A DNA stretch of 64,000 nucleotides, taken from the NCBI GenBank assembly GCA_017415515.1, contig JAFQGI010000011.1, positions 1 through 64,000 of the forward strand. Direction: 5' to 3'. Under the pieces are notes generated by a model, which was not told where the DNA came from, searched no databases, and saw nothing but the letters and a program-made list of their open reading frames with translations. Both the position numbers and the translations under genes were made by a program. Shown here piece by piece: positions 57,321-64,000 of this stretch; the first letter of the stretch is position 1, and each line of letters begins with the position of its first letter. The stretch comes from Clostridia bacterium. GTDB lineage: Bacteria; Bacillota; Clostridia; Oscillospirales; Acutalibacteraceae.

Positions 57321-58369
57321 ACTTCGCAGATCCTCCCTCCGCCGACCACATAATCTCCGTCATACAGCACCACTGCCTGACCGGTGGTCACCGCTCTCTG
57401 CGGCGTATCAAATACCACTTCGGCTCTGCCATCAGCCAGCGCCGTCACGGTAGCCGCCGCCTCTTTGGCGTTATAGCGGGTGCGGGCGGTGACCCGCACA
57501 GGCTCCTGCGGCACCACACCATCCACCCAGTTGAAGCCATCCGCCACCAAGCGGGTGGTGTACAGTTCACTTTCCGGTGTCAGCAGCACCGTGTTATCGA
57601 ACATATTTTTACTGCGCACGTACAGCGGTGCAGGCAACGCCAGACCCAATCCGCGGCGCTGACCGATGGTGTAGTGGATCAGCCCCTTGTGCTGTCCCAG
57701 CACCTTGCCGTCGGCGTTCACAAAGTCACCGACAGGGTACTCCTTCCCCGTCCTCTGCCGAATAAAATCGGCGTATTTCCCATCGGGGACAAAGCAAATA
57801 TCTTGGCTGTCCGCCTTGTGGGCCGACACAAATCCATATTCCGCCGCGATGCCGCGAATCTGCTCTTTGCTCTCCATCTCACCCAGAGGAAAGGCGATAT
57901 GCGCCAACTGCTCTTGGGTAAGGAAATACAGCACGTAGGTCTGATCCTTGGCGAGATTCACCGCCTTTTTCAGACGGTACTTTTCGCCGTCGTATTCCAC
58001 CCGAGCATAGTGACCCGTCACCAGGGTATCACACCCCTGCTCTGCGGCATACTCCATCAGCGCACCAAACTTCATATAACGGTTGCACTCGATGCAGGGA
58101 TTGGGGGTATCCCCCTCCTCATAGGCACTCACAAAGCGGTCCATCACCTGCCGGGAGAACATCCCTCGCAGGTCGGCGATCTCAAAGGGGAATCCCAACG
58201 CTTGCGCGATCTTGCGGGCATCCTCCGCCTCGGCGGCGGCGCCGCAGTTCTCGCCGTCGTGCAGACGCATAGTAACACCGAGGCAGTCGTATCCCGCCTC
58301 CACCATCTTGGCCGCCGCCACCGAACTGTCCACACCGCCACTCATGGCGATCAGCGCCTTTTTGCTCAT
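57317..58369 (-). CDS. mnmA: tRNA-specific 2-thiouridylase MnmA
   Basis: 350 residues from the ATG at 58369; the frame upstream is translated repeat DNA. The PP-loop is AMSGGVDSSVAAAKMVEAGY (about residues 8-27). The first catalytic Cys is in NPCIECNRYMKFG and the second in DSQDICFVPDG. A beta-barrel C-terminal domain follows. It thiolates U34 of tRNA-Lys, -Glu and -Gln in the cytosol. Confidence 0.96.
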   Translation of the reverse strand: MSKKALIAMSGGVDSSVAAAKMVEAGYDCLGVTMRLHDGENCGAAAEAEDARKIAQALGFPFEIADLRGMFSRQVMDRFVSAYEEGDTPNPCIECNRYMKFGALMEYAAEQGCDTLVTGHYARVEYDGEKYRLKKAVNLAKDQTYVLYFLTQEQLAHIAFPLGEMESKEQIRGIAAEYGFVSAHKADSQDICFVPDGKYADFIRQRTGKEYPVGDFVNADGKVLGQHKGLIHYTIGQRRGLGLALPAPLYVRSKNMFDNTVLLTPESELYTTRLVADGFNWVDGVVPQEPVRVTARTRYNAKEAAATVTALADGRAEVVFDTPQRAVTTGQAVVLYDGDYVVGGGRICEV

Positions 58370-58420
58370 TGGGAATCCCTCCTTTCGTACAAACATTATC
58401 CTATCGCAGAGACTAACCAA

Positions 58421-58563
58421 CCTTCCCCTCGAGGGGAAGGGGGACCGCCAAACGGCGGTGGATGAGGTGGTCACAGAACGATTAAAGGGTAACGCCGTCT
58501 GCGGACGGCTACACCTCATCAGTCACGGCTTACGCCGTGCCAGCTTCCCCTCAAGGGGAAGCC
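58421..58563. repeat. Modular palindromic element (R4), two units in inverted orientation
   Basis: Unit A (58421-58470): CCTTCCCCTCGAGGGGAAGG, GGG, hairpin ACCGCC/GGCGGT, GATGAGGTGG. Unit B (58511-58563) is the reverse complement of the same design, with hairpin CACGGCG/CGCCGTG. Between them lies 40 bases with a further hairpin. Next to it is a tract of CATTCCTCATTCCTCATGCC type (58580-58622). No gene lies between mnmA and 58640. Confidence 0.8.
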
Positions 58564-58640
58564 TTTGCCCTATCCGACCTTATCCCTCATTCCTCATTCC
58601 TCATGCCTCATTCCTAATTACTCATTGTTCCATAATACCA

Positions 58641-58672
58641 CAAACCCGACGGTTTTTCAACCGTCGGGTTTG
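58641..58672 (-). terminator. Hairpin terminator after the serpin gene
   Basis: Perfect 14-bp stem CAAACCCGACGGTT/AACCGTCGGGTTTG with loop TTTC, after the serpin stop. The T tract is short. Confidence 0.7.
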
Positions 58673-58686
58673 CAATTTCCTCTATT

Positions 58687-60243
58687 TTACGGATTTTCCA
58701 CCACACCGGTGAACAGGATGGTATTCTCCGGTCCCGTGATAGCAAACATAAAGGGGCGATCCAGCACAAAATCCATCTCATCCTCCGGCATCGGTGTGCC
58801 GGGCCTCATCACTATCGTATAGGCAGCGGCGGTAACTCCCTCTTCGTCGATGGCAACACGAGCGGCGTGTTGCACCTGGTTAACCCACACAGGAGCGGTC
58901 TTTTTCTCTAAAATGCCGCTAAAATCACTTTTTTCGGAATCGAAGACGTCAGTTACTCCCAAGTTTCTTAATCCATTGATCAAATCTTGGTCGGACACCA
59001 CGTCAAACTTTGGGATAGACATATTCACTTTGAGCAATTTACTATCCACCGATCCCGTTTTGCCCTGCATCAGATTCAACACCTGCCGATTGGCGACAAG
59101 GTCGTTTACCGACACACCCTTTTCGGGTAAGAAAAAAGTCATTTGGTAAGTGCCGTCATCCAAATCCAGCGATACCGCAGTAAAACCATCTCCAAAGTAG
59201 GAATTGGTTATAGGACTCTTGCACATATACTCCACCGCAATCTGACCGTCGGCGGTAGCAAAATCGCTTACGATATTGTTCAGCTCACTAAACTCGCTGT
59301 TCCATCCGGCCTTAAAACAAATGGTGGAGGCCAGTGCCAGCACCGTTTCGGGGTCAAACCCCAAGCCGCCCGCCTGCTCGGTCAGCAGATTGTCGGTCTG
59401 TTCATTAATCCAGTCCTGCAATGCGTGATTGTACGCCACACTGCCCATCTCCCCCTCAAATACGGAGGCGTAGTAATGCTTAGCCAACGCGTTCACCGTG
59501 TCTGTATCATACTGCCAACAGTCGCCGTTCGACAGCCACAGGGAGTTGGCCAGCAAGCTGGTGACAGCACCATCATCCATATAAACGCCATTCCATAACG
59601 AAGAGCACTTCTCCCGCAGTGCAGTCAAGTCGGAAACCCCCAACAGGTTTAATAGCTGTTGGCGGCTGTTACCCTCAGTGGTCTCTGCCAGCATAGCCAG
59701 CGCCAAATAGACGTTGAGGGGCGAATACACCCGATTCTTCCCCGCTTCACCGGTAAGAAACTGAGCCATCGTCTCAGCATAATAATCGGTCATACCGCCG
59801 GCCTGTCCCTCCAACTGCGCCTGCTGTTTGCGCACCGATTCTCGCCACAAATAGTAATTCTCGTGATAGTCCCGCGCCACCATCTGTGGATATTTGGGCT
59901 GCGCCAAAGCCAAAAAAGCAGGTATAGGTTCCTTATTCGGTTTTGTAGTGGGTTTGGTTGTTATTATCTCAGCAGGTGCGGTGGTTTGCGTTGCAGTGGT
60001 GCTCGCACTCGTGCCGACTTGTGTGTTCGTCCCCCCCACGCTCACAGACGGTTTGGTTTGCGAATTGACCCCTTGTGGCTTCACATACGGCCACACCGTC
60101 ACCATTCCCACCGCCAGACATACGCAGGCGGCCACCGCCACAGCGGAAATCCACCACGGACGGCGACGGCGTGCCGTCATCGCTTCTTCCAAAATGGATT
60201 CATCCAGACGCCCGATAGCGTCGCTGAGTTGCTCTCGATTCAT
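58687..60243 (-). CDS. Membrane-tethered serpin with anti-sigma-like N-terminal segment
   Basis: 518 residues. Residues 1-30 (MNREQLSDAIGRLDESILEE, then a basic RRRR stretch) are cytoplasmic, followed by one membrane helix (WISAVAVAACVCLAVGMVTV) and a Thr/Ser/Pro-rich linker to about residue 105. The remainder is a serpin fold: NRVYSPLNVYLALAMLAETT, LLANSLWLSNGD, the strand FDVVSDQDLINGLRNLGVTD, and the reactive-loop hinge VAIDEEGVTAAAYTIV (about residue 470) ending at the conserved DRPFMFAI. Inhibitory-type small residues in the hinge suggest an active protease trap facing outside. The gene overlaps the ECF sigma gene by 4 bases, so the short cytoplasmic part may bind the sigma factor. Confidence 0.9.
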   Translation of the reverse strand: MNREQLSDAIGRLDESILEEAMTARRRRPWWISAVAVAACVCLAVGMVTVWPYVKPQGVNSQTKPSVSVGGTNTQVGTSASTTATQTTAPAEIITTKPTTKPNKEPIPAFLALAQPKYPQMVARDYHENYYLWRESVRKQQAQLEGQAGGMTDYYAETMAQFLTGEAGKNRVYSPLNVYLALAMLAETTEGNSRQQLLNLLGVSDLTALREKCSSLWNGVYMDDGAVTSLLANSLWLSNGDCWQYDTDTVNALAKHYYASVFEGEMGSVAYNHALQDWINEQTDNLLTEQAGGLGFDPETVLALASTICFKAGWNSEFSELNNIVSDFATADGQIAVEYMCKSPITNSYFGDGFTAVSLDLDDGTYQMTFFLPEKGVSVNDLVANRQVLNLMQGKTGSVDSKLLKVNMSIPKFDVVSDQDLINGLRNLGVTDVFDSEKSDFSGILEKKTAPVWVNQVQHAARVAIDEEGVTAAAYTIVMRPGTPMPEDEMDFVLDRPFMFAITGPENTILFTGVVENP

Positions 60244-60809
60244 ACGGAATAACCCTCCTTCTCCAAATACTCACGCAGCCCTTTACGGGCACGGTGCAAG
60301 GCGGTCTTGACCCAAGATAGGGTCGCGTCTTGCTTGTCGGCAATTTCCTGCAGGGACAGGGCGAAGAAATAACGACCTACAAACGCCTGCCGCACCGTCG
60401 GCTTTAGTGTGGACAGATAGGCGCCGATGTGCTGTGCCAGTACCCCGTAGTCCAACGCCTCGTCAGGCGTTTCGCCGCCGGGAATGCACTCGCCCAGCTC
60501 CTCCAGCGACAACGCATACTGGGAAGCCGTCCGTTTCTCCGCCCTGCGGCGGCGATAGCGGTCGATGGCCAATTCGCGGGTAATTTTGGCGAGAAACGCC
60601 CCCAATTTTGTCGGCTTGTGAGGCGGCATGGCGTTCCACGCACGTAGATAGGTGTCATTGACCGCCTCCTCACTTTCCGCGGGATCGTCGAGGATGCGCT
60701 GGGCTACGGCGGTCAGCGCCGCCCCATAGCAGGCGGCGGTCACCCGCAGAGCGGACTCATCCCTCTGCCAGTATAACTCTACAATGTGTTGGTCGTTCAA
60801 TTTCTTCAC
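60240..60809 (-). CDS. ECF-type RNA polymerase sigma factor
   Basis: 189 residues. Region 2 is about residues 8-95 (ILDDPAESEEAVNDTYLRAW, then KLGAFLAKITRELAIDRYRR) and region 4 about 125-180 (VRQAFVGRYFFALSLQEIAD, then TLSWVKTALHRARKGLREYL). The linker between is rather long. It is translationally coupled to the membrane serpin that follows, an arrangement usual for sigma/anti-sigma pairs. An ECF-type promoter (TGTAAC-N16-CGTCAT) lies right upstream, suggesting autoregulation. Confidence 0.93.
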   Translation of the reverse strand: MKKLNDQHIVELYWQRDESALRVTAACYGAALTAVAQRILDDPAESEEAVNDTYLRAWNAMPPHKPTKLGAFLAKITRELAIDRYRRRRAEKRTASQYALSLEELGECIPGGETPDEALDYGVLAQHIGAYLSTLKPTVRQAFVGRYFFALSLQEIADKQDATLSWVKTALHRARKGLREYLEKEGYSV

Positions 60810-60822
60810 CCCCTCACCTATA

Positions 60823-60850
60823 ATGACGCAAAATTTTGGAAAAGGTTACA
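60823..60850 (-). promoter_or_regulatory. ECF-type autoregulatory promoter
   Basis: On the minus strand TGTAAC (60845-60850), 16-base spacer with an A/T-rich run, CGTCAT (60823-60828). The AAC/CGTC pair at this spacing is the hallmark of ECF sigma targets. It is 14 bases from the sigma gene's start, so the leader would be very short. Confidence 0.65.
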
Positions 60851-60888
60851 CTTTCACTCTATCATATTTTCATTTTCTATGCAACAAA

Positions 60889-60914
60889 AACGGGAAAGGT
60901 TGCCCTTTCCCGTT
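60889..60914 (-). terminator. Terminator of mfd
   Basis: Stem AACGGGAAAGG/CCTTTCCCGTT with a 3-4 base loop directly after the mfd stop, followed on the minus strand by TTTTTG. Confidence 0.85.
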
Positions 60915-60918
60915 TCAT

Positions 60919-63900
60919 TTACTCGTCTTCCTTCTCAATCTCCGCTTTCACCGCCACCGCTGCTTCCAGCGCCTCACGCAGAGTGTCCAGCCCATCCTTG
61001 CCGCCGGTGCGGTCGATCTTCACCGCGAAATAGGGCTTGCTGCCGGCGGAGATCATCACCCGCCCCTTGAGGGCGGCGCTGAGTCCCGCCCCCAAGCGCA
61101 TATCCAGCTTATCGCAATACAGCAAGACGGATTCCTGCTGCTGGCGCACCTCGCGGATGCCGATGGAGGCCGCCATATTACGCAACAACGCCACGTCCAC
61201 CAGCCCCTGCACCGCCGTCGGCGGCTCGCCGAAGCGGTCGATAAGCTCGTCGAACACGTCCATGGAATCCTCCACCGTGCGGATATCCGCAATACGGCGA
61301 TAGATCTCCAATCGCTGAGCGTTGTCGCTGATGTAGCTGTCGGGAATGTGGGCGGTGATGGGCAGATCCACCAAGCACTCGATGGTCTCGGCGGCGGTGA
61401 CACCCTTCTCCTCGCTGACGGCATCCGCCAGCAGTTTCAGGTACATATCGTAACCCACCGACTCCATGTGACCATGCTGCTGAGCACCCAGCAGGTTGCC
61501 CGCACCACGGATCTCCATATCCCGCATGGCGATCTTGAATCCCGCGCCAAACTCGGTAAAGTCCCGCATGGTTTCCAGTCGCTTTTGGGCAATATCGGTC
61601 AGTTGCTTGCCACGGGTAAAGGTCAAATACGCGTAGGCTCTGCGTGAAGAACGTCCCACGCGACCACGCAGCTGATGCAGCTGGGACAGACCGTATCGGT
61701 CGGCATTTTCGATAATCAAGGTGTTTACGTTGGGGATGTCCACACCCGTCTCGATGATGGTGGTGCACACCAGGATATCCACCTCGTGCTCCAACACCTG
61801 CCGCCAGATTTCAGAGAGTTCCTCTTCATTCATCTTACCGTGCGCCACCGTAATGCGGGCTTCAGGAATGCGATTATGCAGCGCTGCCGCCACCAATTCG
61901 ATGTTATCCACCCGATTGTGGAGATAGTACACCTGACCGTCACGGCGGAGTTCACGGCGAATGGCATCCGCAATCACGCCGTTGTCGTGCTCCAACACGT
62001 AGGTCTGCACAGGACGGCGGTCTTGGGGTGCTTCCTCGATGACCGACATATCCCGGATGCCGCTCATAGCCATGTTCAGCGTGCGGGGAATGGGGGTAGC
62101 CGACAGGGTCAGCACGTCCACGTTGGGGGTCAGCTCCTTAATGCGCTCTTTCTGCGCCACGCCGAAGCGCTGTTCCTCGTCCACGATGAACAGCCCCAAA
62201 TCGCGGAAGCAGATATCCTGACTCAGCAGACGGTGGGTACCCACCACAATGTCGATCTCCCCGCTTTTGATGCGTCTGACGATATCCGCCTGCTGTTTTG
62301 GCGTGCGGAAGCGGGAGAGCATCTCCACCTTGACGGGGAAACCCTCAAACCGTTTGAGAATGGTATTGTAATGTTGAAACGCCAAAATGGTGGTGGGCAC
62401 CAAAACGGCGCACTGCTTACTCTGGCTGACGCACTTAAACGCCGCCCGCAATGCCACCTCGGTCTTGCCGAATCCCACGTCACCGCACAACAGCCGATCC
62501 ATGGGCACCGGCTGTTCCATATCGTTCTTGATCTCGTCGATACAGCGGAGCTGATCCTCCGTCTCTTCATACTCAAAGTGACGCTCAAAATCGTACTGCC
62601 ACTCCTCGTCGGGGCCAAAGGCATAGCCGGGGGATGCCATCCGCTTGCCGTACAGCACCACCAGTTGCTTGGCGATGTCCTTGACGGCAGATTTGACCCG
62701 CGTCTTGGCCTTTTGCCACTCCTGCCCGCCCAGGCGGTGGAGTTTTAGGGTCACGTCCTCCTTGGTGCCGATGTATTTGCTCACCAAGTCCAGCTGGGTG
62801 ACAGGCACATACAGCGTGTCCCCCTTGGCATACTCCAATTTGATATAGTCCTTTACCACACCCTGCACGTCCATCTGATGGACACCCTGATAGATGCCGA
62901 TACCGTGGGCCACGTGCACCACGTAGTCGCCGATCTGCAATTCCGACAGGATGTGGATTTCCAACCCCTTATTTTTGCTGCGACTGCGGTTGCGTCGCAC
63001 AGGGCGCACCGCCCGACCGTGGGTGAGCACCGCCAGATGTGCCTCCGGCAGTTCCAGTCCGGCAGAGATGCCCCCCGCCATCACCAACACCTGCCCACGG
63101 ATGGGGGCATCGGGGGCTTTGGCGTATAATGCAGGCAGACCCGCTTTCTTCAAATCCTCCGCTAAGGTCTGCGCCGCCTTTTCCTCGCTGCCGGCCAACA
63201 CCACGCAGGCCATTTTGCGGTTTAAGAGATCCCGCAGATCCTCCGCCAGCAGCTCCACCCGACCCGACCAAACGGGCAACTGGCGAGCATCCACGGTATA
63301 CATCTTCGCGGTGGGCAGACCGATGCCGCCACGGGAGAAATTATCCATCAAAATCGTGGCTTTTTTCTCCATTTCGGCCATCATTTGCTCCCAAGAAGGG
63401 GCGTATTCCATCAGGGCGCGGCACAGCTGATTTTCCTCCAACAGGGCGGTCTCATCCTGCTCCAGCTGCCACAGGTAGGTGCGCACTCTTTCCTTGATTT
63501 TACTGGGTTCGCTGACCATCAGCAAGGCATCGCGCATATATGTGAAGGCATTCGCCTTTACAGGATAAATGAGCGACAAATACTTGTCCACAGACCCCGG
63601 TCGAGCACCCCCACGCAGGCGGTCCACGTCACGGCGCAGATTCTCCCGCACCTCGGCGGCGTTTTTGGTGCGCAAAGAGGCGGCAAGAGCGTCAATATCC
63701 GCCGCCAGCGCCACCGCGTCGTCGTACATGATCTCCGCCGCAGGAGGGATAGCCACCGCCTCCAACTGCTCGGTGCGGCGCTGGGTGATGAGGTCAAAAT
63801 ACCCCAAGGTATCCACCGTATCGCCCCACAGCTCCATACGAATGGGCGCAGGGCAAGACGCCGGGTATACGTCGACGATACCTCCCCTGACCGCAAACTG

Positions 63901-64000
63901 GCCTGCACCCTCTATCTGGGCGCACCGTTCGTAACCCGCCGCAGACAGAACGGCAGGCAGATCCTTCACCGGCAACTGGGCGCCACACACGATTTCGAGG
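60919..64000 (-). CDS. mfd: Transcription-repair coupling factor Mfd, 5' end outside the window
   Basis: The frame is open to the window edge; about 1,025 residues are visible, against about 1,150 in full-length members. Thus the gene starts beyond 64000 and the GTG at 63990 is not its start. Visible in order: UvrB-like region (GGIVDVYPASCPAPIRMELW), the RNA polymerase-interacting domain (GDYVVHVAHGIGIYQGV), the helicase motor with Walker A CGDVGFGKTEVALRAAF, DEEQRFGV, TATPIPRTLNM with the preceding S, GRVGRSSRRAYAYL, and the C-terminal TRCF domain. It removes stalled RNA polymerase and recruits nucleotide excision repair. Confidence 0.97.
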   Translation of the reverse strand, partial: LEIVCGAQLPVKDLPAVLSAAGYERCAQIEGAGQFAVRGGIVDVYPASCPAPIRMELWGDTVDTLGYFDLITQRRTEQLEAVAIPPAAEIMYDDAVALAADIDALAASLRTKNAAEVRENLRRDVDRLRGGARPGSVDKYLSLIYPVKANAFTYMRDALLMVSEPSKIKERVRTYLWQLEQDETALLEENQLCRALMEYAPSWEQMMAEMEKKATILMDNFSRGGIGLPTAKMYTVDARQLPVWSGRVELLAEDLRDLLNRKMACVVLAGSEEKAAQTLAEDLKKAGLPALYAKAPDAPIRGQVLVMAGGISAGLELPEAHLAVLTHGRAVRPVRRNRSRSKNKGLEIHILSELQIGDYVVHVAHGIGIYQGVHQMDVQGVVKDYIKLEYAKGDTLYVPVTQLDLVSKYIGTKEDVTLKLHRLGGQEWQKAKTRVKSAVKDIAKQLVVLYGKRMASPGYAFGPDEEWQYDFERHFEYEETEDQLRCIDEIKNDMEQPVPMDRLLCGDVGFGKTEVALRAAFKCVSQSKQCAVLVPTTILAFQHYNTILKRFEGFPVKVEMLSRFRTPKQQADIVRRIKSGEIDIVVGTHRLLSQDICFRDLGLFIVDEEQRFGVAQKERIKELTPNVDVLTLSATPIPRTLNMAMSGIRDMSVIEEAPQDRRPVQTYVLEHDNGVIADAIRRELRRDGQVYYLHNRVDNIELVAAALHNRIPEARITVAHGKMNEEELSEIWRQVLEHEVDILVCTTIIETGVDIPNVNTLIIENADRYGLSQLHQLRGRVGRSSRRAYAYLTFTRGKQLTDIAQKRLETMRDFTEFGAGFKIAMRDMEIRGAGNLLGAQQHGHMESVGYDMYLKLLADAVSEEKGVTAAETIECLVDLPITAHIPDSYISDNAQRLEIYRRIADIRTVEDSMDVFDELIDRFGEPPTAVQGLVDVALLRNMAASIGIREVRQQQESVLLYCDKLDMRLGAGLSAALKGRVMISAGSKPYFAVKIDRTGGKDGLDTLREALEAAVAVKAEIEKEDE

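Noticed and set aside
58370..58519. N-terminal extension of MnmA by 50 residues
   Set aside because: The extra codons are translated from a palindromic repeat; the ATG at 58369 begins the normal MSKKALIAMSGG start.
63990..64000. GTG at 63990 as the start of Mfd
   Set aside because: The frame stays open to the window edge and about 130 N-terminal residues of the family are missing, so the gene continues outside.

Overview
The window looks like a chromosomal contig from an anaerobic, endospore-forming member of the Clostridia, most likely an uncultured gut Oscillospirales/Ruminococcaceae-type bacterium. This rests on an alpha/beta small acid-soluble spore protein, Firmicutes-type TTGACA-N17-TATAAT promoters, AGGAGG ribosome sites, sodium-pumping decarboxylase subunits, and the clostridial gene order DUF512-der-plsY-gpsA. 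The taxonomic assignment is inference. Nearly all genes lie on the minus strand; the plus-strand exceptions are islands at 8.5, 11.3, 30-35, 35.8 and 52.7-56.3 kb.

Layout: 0-0.35 kb is a strong promoter and structured leader, probably for an rRNA operon leaving the window leftwards. 0.5-2.5 kb carries a decarboxylase beta subunit with a tiny OadG-like partner and a HAD hydrolase. 2.5-6.8 kb is an exopolysaccharide control operon (Wzz, BY-kinase, PHP phosphatase, sugar dehydratase). 6.9-10.1 kb has a beta-helix protein, a small lipoprotein, a membrane protein, tRNA-Gln and the SASP gene. At 10.3-11.9 kb two genes lacking their 5' ends meet head to head. 12-28.5 kb is a large alpha-glucan and beta-1,4-galactan utilisation locus: ABC importer (binding protein with a fused C-terminal carbohydrate-binding-like domain, two permeases, ATPase), two GH53 galactanases, a GH13 amylase, pullulanase, 4-alpha-glucanotransferase and an unknown 601-residue protein. 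glyA follows.

30-35.2 kb is the most unusual part. A cysteine-rich, probably spore-coat gene behind a sigma-K-like promoter is followed by a phage-derived cassette (tail spike, XhlA-like protein, r1t-type holin, amidase with SPOR domain). The cassette has a consensus promoter with a LexA/DinR box between its -35 and -10, and no capsid, tail-tube, packaging or integrase genes are nearby. It may be an SOS-induced and/or sporulation-linked lysis module.

35.3-64 kb is mostly housekeeping: an XRE regulator facing a lipoprotein, pcrA, a second decarboxylase beta/gamma pair with an unusual ~105-residue insertion, vitamin B6 uptake and kinase, gpsA/plsY/der/DUF512, DUF177-rpmF, an F420-ligase-like protein, pgi, dacF, murC, a MATE exporter, an XRE/membrane pair with a perfect operator, pfkB, mnmA, a membrane-tethered serpin translationally coupled to an ECF sigma factor that has an ECF-type promoter upstream, and mfd (5' end cut by the window edge). 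Modular palindromic repeats (39.2, 47.5, 56.3, 58.4 kb) and one candidate small RNA (39.4 kb) occupy intergenic gaps.
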